DNA of 64,000 nt from Salinispirillum sp. LH 10-3-1 (lineage in GTDB: Bacteria > Pseudomonadota > Gammaproteobacteria > Pseudomonadales > Natronospirillaceae): positions 434,001 to 498,000 of the forward strand of contig NZ_CP101717.1 of the NCBI RefSeq assembly GCF_030643825.1. Direction: 5' to 3'. Positions 10,681 to 19,020 of the stretch are shown piece by piece. The translations under genes were made by a program, and so were the position numbers. The notes below the pieces were generated by a model. The model saw only the letters and a list, made by a program, of their open reading frames with translations. It was not told where the DNA came from and ran no database searches. Within the stretch, counting starts at the first letter, position 1, and the number at the start of each line of letters is the position of its first letter.

Positions 10681-11484
10681 TTACATCGTATTCGTGGAAT
10701 CAAAGATCTTGTCCGCATTGCCTTCGATGAAACTGTCGAACAGGATGCCATCTGGCTGGACATGCCGACGGGCGAATTCATAGAAACAGCTTGGGATCGT
10801 CCGCGTTTCACCGCCAGCAAAGGTTACCTCTACCTTATCCGCCATGGTTGACGACTGTTCCAGGAACAGCGCTGGAGAACCCTTCACCAAACCACCGACT
10901 TGATTCAGGGCATAACCCTCGTCCAACAACAGCTGATTAACCTGCTCGATGGTGGAGAAGTGTTTTAGATGGTTAATGCTGACCGTAAAGTGGTTGGCCT
11001 GCATGCCCATGGTACTTAGCCAAGCCGCGTATTCACTGTGTTCCACCAAGGTTGAGTAGTCGGCTTCGCTGGGCATATCCCACAGACGTTTTTGCCAGAA
11101 AATCTCTGGACCTGTTACCGCATCCGCTGGAATCTCGGCGATCAGGCGGTGCAATATGTCTTGGCAATCGGCCGGTAACTCGTCGATCAGCAGCTCAGAC
11201 AGAAAAATCTTTGGTGCATCTGTTTCAGATACATGCTTATAGCAACGAGCACGTAGGTGCTTATTTTCAAAACGGAACGCGCCATAGGCTTCGTAACCCA
11301 TTGCGGTGAGTTGTGGCTCTAATTTATCCAACGCTATGGGTGACTGTGCAAAAGTGCGAAACGCCACATGATCATTGATCACCTCTTCACCGCGGGCCTT
11401 AAACAGTGCTTGAATGCGCTGTGCTTGCGGGGTGACATCAGTGTAGGTATCCCACAGCTGAGCAAAAAAATCGTTAACCTGCAT
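10681..11484 (-). CDS. DUF1338 family protein (2-oxoadipate dioxygenase-like)
   Basis: 267-residue protein of the DUF1338 family, a vicinal-oxygen-chelate-like fold. A longer relative (HglS/YdcJ, about 450 residues) is a known 2-oxoadipate dioxygenase/decarboxylase that forms 2-hydroxyglutarate in lysine breakdown. Visible family stretches are VINDHVAFRTFAQSP (a probable metal-binding His), AYGAFRFENKHLRARCYKH and ANHFTVSINHLKHF. ATG 11484 has GGAG nine bases upstream; the frame extends five codons further to a TTG. It is transcribed divergently from a LysR gene, which probably controls it. The substrate of these short members is not established. Confidence 0.7.
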   Translation of the reverse strand: MQVNDFFAQLWDTYTDVTPQAQRIQALFKARGEEVINDHVAFRTFAQSPIALDKLEPQLTAMGYEAYGAFRFENKHLRARCYKHVSETDAPKIFLSELLIDELPADCQDILHRLIAEIPADAVTGPEIFWQKRLWDMPSEADYSTLVEHSEYAAWLSTMGMQANHFTVSINHLKHFSTIEQVNQLLLDEGYALNQVGGLVKGSPALFLEQSSTMADKVEVTFAGGETRTIPSCFYEFARRHVQPDGILFDSFIEGNADKIFDSTNTM

Positions 11485-11559
11485 TGAGGGTTTCTCCAAA
11501 GACGAGTCAATAGGCTGTTACTTTAGTCATGATCTAATGGCATGGCAAAAGGTAAAAAT

Positions 11560-11595
11560 GCATGTTGTCATGCCTAAAACGCATGTGACATCATG
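11560..11595. promoter_or_regulatory. Candidate LysR binding region between DUF1338 and lysR genes
   Basis: The divergent promoter region holds GCATG-TTGT-CATGC (11560-11573), a perfect inverted repeat, followed by GCATGTGACATCATG from 11581. Short dyads of this kind in a divergent LysR region are the usual regulator target. No experimental motif is known to me for this regulator. Confidence 0.4.
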
Positions 11596-11632
11596 AGTTA
11601 TTGATTTCTATGGCTAGAAAGAGTGCCTTGCT

Positions 11633-12511
11633 ATGCGCCGCTATATCCCGTCTTCAACCGCGCTGACCTGCTTTGAAACTGCAGCACGTCACCTCAGTTT
11701 CACCCGCGCGGCACAGGAGCTGCACCTGACGCAAAGCGCCGTGAGTCGCCAAGTGGGCAAGCTGGAACAATTTTTAGGACGAGAATTGTTCATTCGTTTG
11801 AATAAACGGCTGATGCTTACGCAAGCGGGCATCACTTACTACAAAGACGTCGTGGCGCTGCTCGATCAGATGGAAAACACCAGTTTACGATTGGTGCAGC
11901 GTGAAGACGAAAAAACCACATTAACGCTGTCTGTGCTGCCCACGCTGGCTTCCTATTGGTTGATGCCGCACTTGGCTGCGTTTCAGCGTGCCCATCCGCA
12001 ATACCATTTAACGCTACTGGCGCTGGATGAGATAGACGCTATTGATCCCGAACGTGTTGACGTCATTGTGCACTACGGAGGTGATCATTGGCCACGTGCC
12101 CAGTCGCACCACCTTTTTCATGAGCAGGTTATCGCCGTGTGTGCTCCGGACAAAGTGGCAGAGCCTGACACGGATTGCCTACGGTATCTTCCTTTGCTGC
12201 ATTTATCGACGCGCAGTAGTGCGTGGCCAGATTGGCTTGAGAAACGGGGCATTGAACGCACCGAGCTGACGGGGCCGACCTTTGAGCACTTTCATATGCT
12301 ATTGGAAGCGGCTAAGCACGGCATGGGCGCCGCGATAGTGCCGACGGTGCTGGTCGAGCAGGCATTGCACGAGGGCAGCTTGATTGCTCCGTTTGGCGAC
12401 GCGCTGGATACGCAACATGAATACTTGTTGTCGTACCCAGCGGATAAAGCCGATCAGGAACCCGTGGTGGCATTTCGAGATTGGATTTTAGAGGCCGTGC
12501 GGCTTTTATAG
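11633..12511 (+). CDS. LysR family transcriptional regulator
   Basis: 292-residue LysR-type regulator. The N-terminal winged helix-turn-helix is clear (TCFETAARHLSFTRAAQELH, then LTQSAVSRQVGKLE). The effector domain from about residue 90 contains the usual two-lobed periplasmic-binding-like pattern, ending in DWILEAVRLL. It resembles the GcvA/AmpR-type branch in its first helix. It is divergent from the DUF1338 gene and its 3' end overlaps the convergent thiolase gene by 6 bp. The likely target is the DUF1338 gene; the thiolase locus is a less likely one. Confidence 0.88.
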   Translation: MRRYIPSSTALTCFETAARHLSFTRAAQELHLTQSAVSRQVGKLEQFLGRELFIRLNKRLMLTQAGITYYKDVVALLDQMENTSLRLVQREDEKTTLTLSVLPTLASYWLMPHLAAFQRAHPQYHLTLLALDEIDAIDPERVDVIVHYGGDHWPRAQSHHLFHEQVIAVCAPDKVAEPDTDCLRYLPLLHLSTRSSAWPDWLEKRGIERTELTGPTFEHFHMLLEAAKHGMGAAIVPTVLVEQALHEGSLIAPFGDALDTQHEYLLSYPADKADQEPVVAFRDWILEAVRLL

Positions 12512-13687
12512 TGCTTCTACAGCAATAGCGGTGGCTTCGCCGCCGCCAATACACAGTGAAGCAACACCTTTTGTTTTGCCGTGCGTTTTCAGAGCGTGTA
12601 ACAAGGTAACCAGAATGCGAGCACCGCTCGCGCCGATGGGGTGGCCCAGAGCACAAGCACCGCCGTGTACATTCACCTTGTTGGCATCCAGCTTCAGCTC
12701 CTGAATAGCCAGCATGGTGACCATGGCGAAGGCTTCGTTGATTTCATACAGATCGACGTCGTCCTTGCTCCAACCGGCTTTGGCCAACACTTTTTCAATC
12801 GAGCCAATCGGCGCAATGGTGAATTCATCGGGCAGGCGGGCGTTGGTCGCGTGGGCGACGATGCGGGCAATGGGCTTCAGGCCTTGGGCGGCGGCATCAC
12901 CGGCGCGCATGATGACCATGGCTGAAGCGCCATCAGAGATGGAACTTGAATTCGCGGCGGTCAGTGTGCCGTCTTTGGCGAACGCGGGGCGCAGCGTGGG
13001 TAGCTTTTCGACGTTGGCGCGGAATGGCGGCTCATCGGTGTCGACCACGGTTTCGCCCTTGCGATCCTTGATAGTCACTGGAGCAATCTCGTTTTTGAAC
13101 GCACCGCCTTCAACGGCGGCTTTGGCTTTTTCGATGGAGCGAATGGCAAAGTCGTCCATGTCAGCTCGGGTCAGGCCGTACTCGTCCGACGTTTTCTGTG
13201 CGACGCAGCCCATGGCCCCGCCGCCGTAGGCGTCTTCAAGGCCGTCGAGCATCATGTGGTCCATAACCTGGCTGTGGCCCATGCGCATGCCGAAGCGACC
13301 ATTAGGCAACAGGTATGGGGCCATGCTCATGTTTTCCATGCCGCCCGCAACCACGACATCGGCGCTGCCGGCTTTGACGAGGTCATGCGCGAGCATGACG
13401 GCTTTCATGCCAGAGCCGCAGACTTTATTCATGGTCATGCAGGCGACGCTGTCCGGCAGGCCAGCACCGCGAGAGGCTTGGCGGGCGGGGGCTTGGCCCA
13501 GTCCGGCAGGCAATACGCAGCCCATGATGACTTCATTCACCAGTTCCGGTTTGATACCAGCGCTGCTGACGGCGGCCCGAATGGCGGTAGCACCCAAGTC
13601 GGTACTGCGGACGTTGCCAAGGTTACCACCCATGGCACCTGTGGGCGTCCGCTGCGCAGACACGATGACGATATCGTCGTTATTCAT
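12506..13687 (-). CDS. Acetyl-CoA C-acetyltransferase (thiolase)
   Basis: 393-residue biosynthetic/degradative thiolase that interconverts two acetyl-CoA with acetoacetyl-CoA. The catalytic residues are present: nucleophilic Cys in MNKVCGSGMKAV (about residue 89), His in GGACALGHPIGASGARI, and Cys in SLCIGGGEATA. It completes the ketone-body route of the upstream genes: 3-hydroxybutyrate to acetoacetate, to acetoacetyl-CoA, to acetyl-CoA. Two family 1 structured repeats fill the 369-bp gap to the acetoacetyl-CoA synthetase gene, so it may have separate or attenuated expression. It could be called atoB or phaA; no phaB or phaC lies nearby. Confidence 0.93.
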   Translation of the reverse strand: MNNDDIVIVSAQRTPTGAMGGNLGNVRSTDLGATAIRAAVSSAGIKPELVNEVIMGCVLPAGLGQAPARQASRGAGLPDSVACMTMNKVCGSGMKAVMLAHDLVKAGSADVVVAGGMENMSMAPYLLPNGRFGMRMGHSQVMDHMMLDGLEDAYGGGAMGCVAQKTSDEYGLTRADMDDFAIRSIEKAKAAVEGGAFKNEIAPVTIKDRKGETVVDTDEPPFRANVEKLPTLRPAFAKDGTLTAANSSSISDGASAMVIMRAGDAAAQGLKPIARIVAHATNARLPDEFTIAPIGSIEKVLAKAGWSKDDVDLYEINEAFAMVTMLAIQELKLDANKVNVHGGACALGHPIGASGARILVTLLHALKTHGKTKGVASLCIGGGEATAIAVEAL

Positions 13688-13722
13688 TTTCTTACCTCAT
13701 TAACATGGTTCGATGTGACAAC

Positions 13723-13833
13723 GATGGCCGTGGGGGTATGCCTTTACGGGGACGCCGTGAATCCGTCCCTGGAGGCTTGTTGCGGACGTCCTGTCCGCAA
13801 ACACCCCTTTAAAGGCATACCCCCAAGGCCATC
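13723..13833 (+). repeat. Structured intergenic repeat, family 1 (copy B)
   Basis: A 23-bp stem with one mismatch (13723-13745 with 13811-13833) encloses GGGGACGCCGTGAATCCGTC and a second hairpin, TTGCGGAC/GTCCGCAA (about 13780-13799). The core matches copies A, C, D and F. The second hairpin has a different sequence from copy A yet still pairs. It lies 35 bp upstream of the thiolase start (minus strand), so it would be in the thiolase mRNA leader. Confidence 0.8.
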
Positions 13834-13929
13834 TTAGTAATCAACACTCTAAAACTTGTAAAAAGCTGTTTGAGAAAGCAGGTGCGCTGTTCAATTGGGC
13901 GGTTTGATAGCTGGTTGATGATCTATCAG

Positions 13930-14044
13930 CTTGAGGTGTGGTGAGGGCGGTATCGCGGGGCGTGTGCCGCCATGGATGGCGGCATCGAGCCAGCAGGGAT
14001 GCTTTCACGGCGTCCCCAAGATACCTCCCTCACCACGCCTCAAG
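13930..14044 (-). repeat. Structured intergenic repeat, family 1 (copy C)
   Basis: A 25-bp stem with two differences, one of them a G-T pair (13930-13954 with 14020-14044), encloses the core in the opposite orientation to copy B. It includes GCCGCCATGGATGGCGGC (13966-13983) and TTTCACGGCGTCCCC. It begins 13 bp after the acetoacetyl-CoA synthetase stop (minus strand). Copies B and C form an inverted pair that fills most of the non-coding stretch 13688-14056. Confidence 0.8.
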
Positions 14045-14056
14045 CCATTGACAGAA

Positions 14057-16006
14057 TCAGCTCGCCAACTCCGGCAAATCCCGAAACAATTCGAGGGCCT
14101 GCGGGTTGGCAAGGGCGTCCTTGTTTTTAACGGCCTCGCCCATGACCATCTTGCGCACGGCTAACTCGACAATTTTCCCCGAAATAGTCCGTGGAATGTC
14201 GGCCACCTGAATCACCTTCGCCGGCACATGACGCGGCGTTGTGTTCGCACGAATGGTTGTTTTTATCGTATTGACCAACGCATCGTCCAGAGTGTAACCG
14301 TCTTTCAAGCGCACGAAGAGCACAACACGCACATCGTCGCCCCACGGCTGCCCAATACACAGACTTTCTTGCACTTCTTCAACTTTTTCGACTTGCCGGT
14401 AAATCTCCGCCGTACCGATACGCACCCCACCGGGGTTGAGTACCGCATCTGAGCGACCGTGAATAATCACGCCACCGTGCTCGGTGATCTCACCGTAATC
14501 GCCGTGCGCCCAAATATTCGGGAAGTTCTCGAAATACGCCCCGCGATATTTCGCTTGATCGGCGTCGTCCCAGAAGTAGATTGGCATCGACGGGAAGGGC
14601 TTCACACACACCAACTCGCCTTTCTCGCCAACAACGGGCTGGCCGTCGTCGTTAAAAATTTGTACCGCCATGCCGAGGCCACGGCATTGCAGTTCACCCG
14701 AGTAGACTGGCAATAACGGCGAGCCTAAGGCGAAGCAGGAGACGATGTCGGTGCCGCCAGAAATAGACGACAGCATGACGTCGGACTTGATGTCGCGGTA
14801 CACGTAGTCGAAGCTTTCAGGGGCGAGCGGTGAGCCCGTCGAGAGCACGGCGCGCAATTTCGGCAGGTGATGCGATTCGCGCGGTTTGGCGTCGCCTTTT
14901 TCCAGTGCAGCAATGTACTTGGCGCTGGTGCCAAACACGCTGATGCCTTCCTGTTCGGCAATGTCCCACAAGCTGTCGATGCGGGGTGCCATAGGAGAGC
15001 CATCGTACAGCAAAACGGTGGCGCCGACGGCGAGGCCGCTGACCAGCCAGTTCCACATCATCCAACCGCAGGTGGTGTAGAAAAACAGCGTGTCGTCACG
15101 TTGCAGGTCGCAGTGCAGCATGTGCTCTTTCAGGTGCTGAATCAGTGTGCCACCCACGCTGTGCACGATGCACTTGGGCACGCCCGTGGTACCGGACGAG
15201 TACATGATGTACAGCGGGTGGTCAAAAGGCACTTGAGCAAAGGTGATCTCGTTGGCGGTGGTGTCCACAAAATCGTGTAGGGTGACGGCCTTGGGCAGCC
15301 CTGCGAGGTCGGGCGTGGCTGACAGATAGGGAACAACCACAATGGCTTGTATGGAGGTGATTTTGTCGACAATTTCCCGCACACGGCCTAGGCTGTCGAT
15401 GCGTTTGCCGTTGTAATGGTAGCCGTCGCAGGTGAACAGCACTTTAGGCTCTACTTGGCCGAAGCGGTCGACTACGCCTTGAATACCGAAGTCGGGAGAG
15501 CAGGAACTCCACACCGCACCCAGTGAGCTGGTGGCGAGCATGGCGACGACGGTGTCGATGCGGTTGGGCATAAAGCCGGACACACGGTCGCCCACGGTAA
15601 CACCTTGTTGGCGCAGGGCGCTGGCGACTTGCGCGACCTGTTGATACAGCTCAGCGTAGCTCAACTGCGCACGGTTACCGGCTTCGTCGCGGAAAATCAG
15701 GGCGGTACGGTCATCACGGTAACGCAGCAGATTCTCGGCAAAGTTCAGGCGGGCTTGCGGGAACCAGCGCGCGCCGGGCATCAAGTGGCCGTCGGCCAAT
15801 ACGGTGCCGCCTTTCTGGCTGGCGACGATGCCGGAATAGTCCCAAAAACTGTTCCAAAAGGACTCGTGCTGGTCAACTGACCAATCATACAGCTCGTCGT
15901 AAGTACTCAAGTCGAGACCGAATTGGTCATTCATGGCCTGCATAAACTCGGTCATGCGGGCGGCGTTGATACGATCGGCACTGGGGGTCCAGAGTGGCGC
16001 AGTCAT
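14057..16006 (-). CDS. Acetoacetate-CoA ligase (acetoacetyl-CoA synthetase)
   Basis: 649-residue acyl-adenylate enzyme that activates acetoacetate with ATP and CoA. The AMP-binding motif reads YIMYSSGTTGVPKCIVHSVGG, the adenylate-forming core follows, and the C-terminal swivelling domain carries the usual acceptor lysine in a TISGKIVELAVRK stretch. The length and the N-terminal ACAS_N-like region (DQFGLDLSTYDELYDWSVDQ) fit acetoacetyl-CoA synthetase rather than acetyl-CoA synthetase. ATG 16006 follows AGGAG by six bases; a GTG one codon upstream is less likely. It lies between 3-hydroxybutyrate dehydrogenase and thiolase, the enzymes before and after it in the pathway. Confidence 0.92.
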   Translation of the reverse strand: MTAPLWTPSADRINAARMTEFMQAMNDQFGLDLSTYDELYDWSVDQHESFWNSFWDYSGIVASQKGGTVLADGHLMPGARWFPQARLNFAENLLRYRDDRTALIFRDEAGNRAQLSYAELYQQVAQVASALRQQGVTVGDRVSGFMPNRIDTVVAMLATSSLGAVWSSCSPDFGIQGVVDRFGQVEPKVLFTCDGYHYNGKRIDSLGRVREIVDKITSIQAIVVVPYLSATPDLAGLPKAVTLHDFVDTTANEITFAQVPFDHPLYIMYSSGTTGVPKCIVHSVGGTLIQHLKEHMLHCDLQRDDTLFFYTTCGWMMWNWLVSGLAVGATVLLYDGSPMAPRIDSLWDIAEQEGISVFGTSAKYIAALEKGDAKPRESHHLPKLRAVLSTGSPLAPESFDYVYRDIKSDVMLSSISGGTDIVSCFALGSPLLPVYSGELQCRGLGMAVQIFNDDGQPVVGEKGELVCVKPFPSMPIYFWDDADQAKYRGAYFENFPNIWAHGDYGEITEHGGVIIHGRSDAVLNPGGVRIGTAEIYRQVEKVEEVQESLCIGQPWGDDVRVVLFVRLKDGYTLDDALVNTIKTTIRANTTPRHVPAKVIQVADIPRTISGKIVELAVRKMVMGEAVKNKDALANPQALELFRDLPELAS

Positions 16007-16051
16007 CACGCTCTCCTAATACTTATTATGTTGATAGATTAACTCATTTTG

Positions 16052-16079
16052 CGGCCACCGTACGGGTGTACGGTGGCCG
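16052..16079. repeat. Perfect 12-bp hairpin between two ketone-body genes
   Basis: CGGCCACCGTAC (16052-16063) pairs perfectly with GTACGGTGGCCG (16068-16079) around a GGGT loop. There is no T-run on either side, so it is more likely an mRNA-stability or processing hairpin than a terminator. It lies in the 147-bp gap between the 3-hydroxybutyrate dehydrogenase and acetoacetyl-CoA synthetase genes. Confidence 0.8.
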
Positions 16080-16153
16080 AGATAGCTGCATGCTGTAAAA
16101 ATTTGTGTGCAGGCTAACAGGGCATGCTTATTGTGCATGGTCGCTGTTCATAT

Positions 16154-16927
16154 TTACTGCGCCGTGTAACCACCGTCCATAACCACCGCCTGCCCGGTCA
16201 CACCACGGGCGCGCCCGCTGGCCAGGAACAGGCAGTAATCTGCGATTTCCCGCGCATCCAGCAGGCGGCGCTGCGGCACCAGCGGGTAAATGACTTCTTC
16301 TAATACGCGTTCCAGTGGCACGTTGCGGGTTTGCGCCAGGTCTTCGAGCTGGCCACGTACCAAGGGAGTGTCGACGTATCCGGGGCACAGTGCATTGACG
16401 TTTACGCCGAAAGCGGCGCCTTCCAGAGCAGCGACCTTGGTGAGCCCGATCACGCCGTGTTTGGCTGAGTTATAGCCTGCCTTACCAGCAAACCCGACCA
16501 GCCCGTTAATGGATGCCATATTGATGATACGGCCGCTGCCTTGTTTCTTCATCACTGGAAAAACGTGCTTGATGGCTAAAAAGGGTGCGGTCAGCATGAT
16601 GTCGAGCAGCTTGCGATACATCTCGCTGGGAAATTCTTCCAGCGATGCAACGTGCTGCATGCCAGCGTTGTTGATCAATACGTCCAAGCCTTGGAAATGC
16701 TCGATCACGCGGTCAATCGCGCCCAGAAACTCTGCTTCATCGGTGACGTCGCACGCCACACCCATACGGTCTTTTCCTTCGCCGCCCAGCAGGTCGAGCG
16801 CATGCTGTAGGGCTTCCTCGTTGCGATCAAGAATCGCTACGCGCGCGCCCTCTTCCAGAAAGGCGCGGGCTATTTCGAAGCCGATGCCGCTGGCGGCACC
16901 TGTGATGAGTACGCTTTTTCCCATCAT
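16154..16927 (-). CDS. bdhA: 3-hydroxybutyrate dehydrogenase (SDR family)
   Basis: 257-residue short-chain dehydrogenase that oxidises (R)-3-hydroxybutyrate to acetoacetate with NAD. The cofactor motif is TGAASGIG near the N terminus, NNAG follows, and the catalytic Ser and Tyr-x3-Lys are in MASINGLVG and YNSAKHG. The NALCPGYVDTPLV and EVIYPLVPQRRLL stretches are characteristic of bacterial 3-hydroxybutyrate dehydrogenases. ATG 16927 has AGAGG nine bases upstream; a second ATG follows directly. It lies downstream of the TRAP transporter and upstream of acetoacetyl-CoA synthetase on the same strand. Confidence 0.9.
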   Translation of the reverse strand: MMGKSVLITGAASGIGFEIARAFLEEGARVAILDRNEEALQHALDLLGGEGKDRMGVACDVTDEAEFLGAIDRVIEHFQGLDVLINNAGMQHVASLEEFPSEMYRKLLDIMLTAPFLAIKHVFPVMKKQGSGRIINMASINGLVGFAGKAGYNSAKHGVIGLTKVAALEGAAFGVNVNALCPGYVDTPLVRGQLEDLAQTRNVPLERVLEEVIYPLVPQRRLLDAREIADYCLFLASGRARGVTGQAVVMDGGYTAQ

Positions 16928-16965
16928 GGTTTTGTACCTCTATACCTAAGGTTTTGCTCAGGCAA

Positions 16966-17035
16966 CACCGAACCAGTGGCGCTGCGTGCAGCGCCAGTCC
17001 GAGGGTGTTCAGCTCGGTTTAACGTTGGTTCGGTG
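16966..17035. repeat. Three-way-junction hairpin between dctM and bdhA
   Basis: CACCGAACCA (16966-16975) pairs perfectly with TGGTTCGGTG (17026-17035). Inside are a perfect 9-bp hairpin (TGGCGCTGC, 16977-16985, with GCAGCGCCA, 16988-16996) and a 5-bp one (CCGAG 16999-17003 with CTCGG 17013-17017). The plan, an outer stem closing two hairpins, is that of family 1, but the sequence core is not shared. It lies between the TRAP permease gene and bdhA within one transcription direction. Confidence 0.75.
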
Positions 17036-17066
17036 AGCCAATTTATTGTTATTGAGAATCGCTCTT

Positions 17067-18419
17067 TTACTTCGGCATCATGCCCGGCAGCCACAACACG
17101 ATGGACGGAAACAGGATGCACAGAATCAATGCACTCAGCTGCAACAGCACAAAGGGAATGACAGACGTGTAGATGGTGGTAATAGGAATTTCGCCATTGG
17201 TGATGCCCTTCAAATAAAACAGGGCGTAGCCAAAGGGCGGGGTTAAGAAGCTCGTCTGCAGATTGATCGCCACCAGTATCGCAAACCACACCAAGAAAGC
17301 CTGCTGTGTCATGCCCATGCCGAAATCCATTAAGGTGATGACGGGTAGCAACAGTGGCAGAATAACGTAGCTGATTTCGATCCACTCTAAGAAGAAGCCG
17401 AGAATAAAGATCAGTAACATCATCATGATCAGCAGCCCGTACGGGCCTAAGCCAGTGCTGTCGACCAATTCCAGAATCATGTAGTCGCCACCCAACCGCT
17501 TGAAGATCGCACTGAAGCAGGCAGCACCCACCACAATGAAGAGGATCATCGCCGTCGTCTTCGAGGTGTCGTAAGTAACATCACGCAGATTCTTGAAGTT
17601 GAAGTTGCCGCCGATCAACGCCAGGATCATTGCACCCGCCGCACCGATAGCCGCGGCTTCGGTTGGTGTGGCAATGCCCATCATGATGGAGCCTAGCACT
17701 GCAACAATCAGCAGTACGGGGCCAACCAGATCACGCAAGAGTGCGATGGGAAGCGGAGTAGGATCGTGGTCCAGTGCGTTAGGGTCGGGCAAAGGCATCC
17801 ACTCGGGTTTGATTTTGCCAACCAGTAGCAGGTAGCCGATGTAGAGCACGCCCAGCATCAAGCCCGGCACCAAGGCGGCTTTAAACAGCGCGCCGACCGA
17901 CACGTTGAGTATAGAGCCCATGAGTACCAACATGATGGACGGTGGGATCAAGATGCCCAGCGTGCCGGAAGCCGCCACTATGCCCGTCGCCATTTCAGGC
18001 TTGTAACCTTGTTTGAGCATGATGGGTAGGCCGAGCAACCCCAGCATGACCACTGAAGCCCCGACGATGCCGGTACTGGCTGCCATCACGATACCCAGCA
18101 GCGCTACGGAAATGGCCAGTCCACCGTGCACACGTCCGAACAGACGTTGCAGAGTCAGTAGCAAGCGGCGTGCAACGCCGGACTTTTCCAGCATCAAGCC
18201 CATAAACACGAACAGAGGAATGGCGATGTACAGCCAATTCTCAATCACACCACCAAATATCCGCGAGCCCACAATGCCGACAAAGGGCATGGGGATGTCA
18301 CCGATGATGGCGAACATTATGCCAATACCACCCAGTAGAAACGCTACCGGGTAGCCGGTAAAGATGCCGAGGAGCAGCGCCATTACCATTAAAAATGGGA
18401 GTAAGTATTCACCGAACAT
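17067..18419 (-). CDS. dctM: TRAP transporter large permease (DctM family)
   Basis: 450-residue integral membrane subunit with about 12 hydrophobic segments, the ion-coupled transport channel of a TRAP carrier. Typical DctM stretches are FTGYPVAFLLGGIG, GASVVMLGLLGLP and ATPTEAAAIGAAGAMI. ATG 18419 is chosen because AAGGAG lies just upstream; the frame continues 24 codons further into dctQ without support. It overlaps dctQ by 11 bp, indicating translational coupling. Context suggests a hydroxy- or keto-acid substrate such as 3-hydroxybutyrate or acetoacetate; this is inference. Confidence 0.93.
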   Translation of the reverse strand: MFGEYLLPFLMVMALLLGIFTGYPVAFLLGGIGIMFAIIGDIPMPFVGIVGSRIFGGVIENWLYIAIPLFVFMGLMLEKSGVARRLLLTLQRLFGRVHGGLAISVALLGIVMAASTGIVGASVVMLGLLGLPIMLKQGYKPEMATGIVAASGTLGILIPPSIMLVLMGSILNVSVGALFKAALVPGLMLGVLYIGYLLLVGKIKPEWMPLPDPNALDHDPTPLPIALLRDLVGPVLLIVAVLGSIMMGIATPTEAAAIGAAGAMILALIGGNFNFKNLRDVTYDTSKTTAMILFIVVGAACFSAIFKRLGGDYMILELVDSTGLGPYGLLIMMMLLIFILGFFLEWIEISYVILPLLLPVITLMDFGMGMTQQAFLVWFAILVAINLQTSFLTPPFGYALFYLKGITNGEIPITTIYTSVIPFVLLQLSALILCILFPSIVLWLPGMMPK

Positions 18420-19020
18420 AGAATTTCTCCTTATCCATCCGCGCCGGATCCAATAGAGCGGCAATGGTGGACAGACAGCGAGCGAAGGCATTCAGCGCCA
18501 AGAAGCCTAAAGCGATTGGCAGTGCGCCCTTAATCAAGAAGCGGTGCGTGAGTCCACCGTAGTTGGACTGTTCACCGGATATAAAACTCATGCGAACCTG
18601 TGGCCAGTTCATTTCAGCCACAATCCAGCAAAAGGGAATCAGTAAAGCCAGATGGCCGACCAGGTCGATGATCAGGCGTACACGTGGCGAAAAGCGTTCA
18701 TAAATAAAGTCGACGCGTACATGGCTGTTGGTGTGTAAGGCATAGGTCGCGCCAAACAGCATTAATAGGCCGTATAGGTGCCACTGCATGTCGATTACGC
18801 TGTTAATGGTTAATGCACGCCCGAGCAGAAAGACTCGATCCTGCCAGCGTGCAAGTTCGTTCATGCCAAGCGCATTCATAACGACGGTGAGCAGTACAAC
18901 GGCGATGATCGCCAGCACCAGCCAGCTGGTGAGGCGACCGACCCAAAGCCCGGTCAGAATGACCGGCCGGGCTATGGCGTCAAGCACCGCCGCTACTCGT
19001 AAGAGAACGGCGGTTTTCAT
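18409..19020 (-). CDS. dctQ: TRAP transporter small permease (DctQ family)
   Basis: 203-residue membrane protein with four predicted segments (about residues 25-50, 70-92, 110-130 and 160-182), the small membrane subunit of a tripartite ATP-independent periplasmic transporter. Weak sequence conservation is normal for DctQ; identity follows from size, topology and position. Its start overlaps the dctP stop by one base (20-kb side) and its end overlaps dctM by 11 bp, so the three genes are one translational unit. Confidence 0.88.
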   Translation of the reverse strand: MKTAVLLRVAAVLDAIARPVILTGLWVGRLTSWLVLAIIAVVLLTVVMNALGMNELARWQDRVFLLGRALTINSVIDMQWHLYGLLMLFGATYALHTNSHVRVDFIYERFSPRVRLIIDLVGHLALLIPFCWIVAEMNWPQVRMSFISGEQSNYGGLTHRFLIKGALPIALGFLALNAFARCLSTIAALLDPARMDKEKFYVR

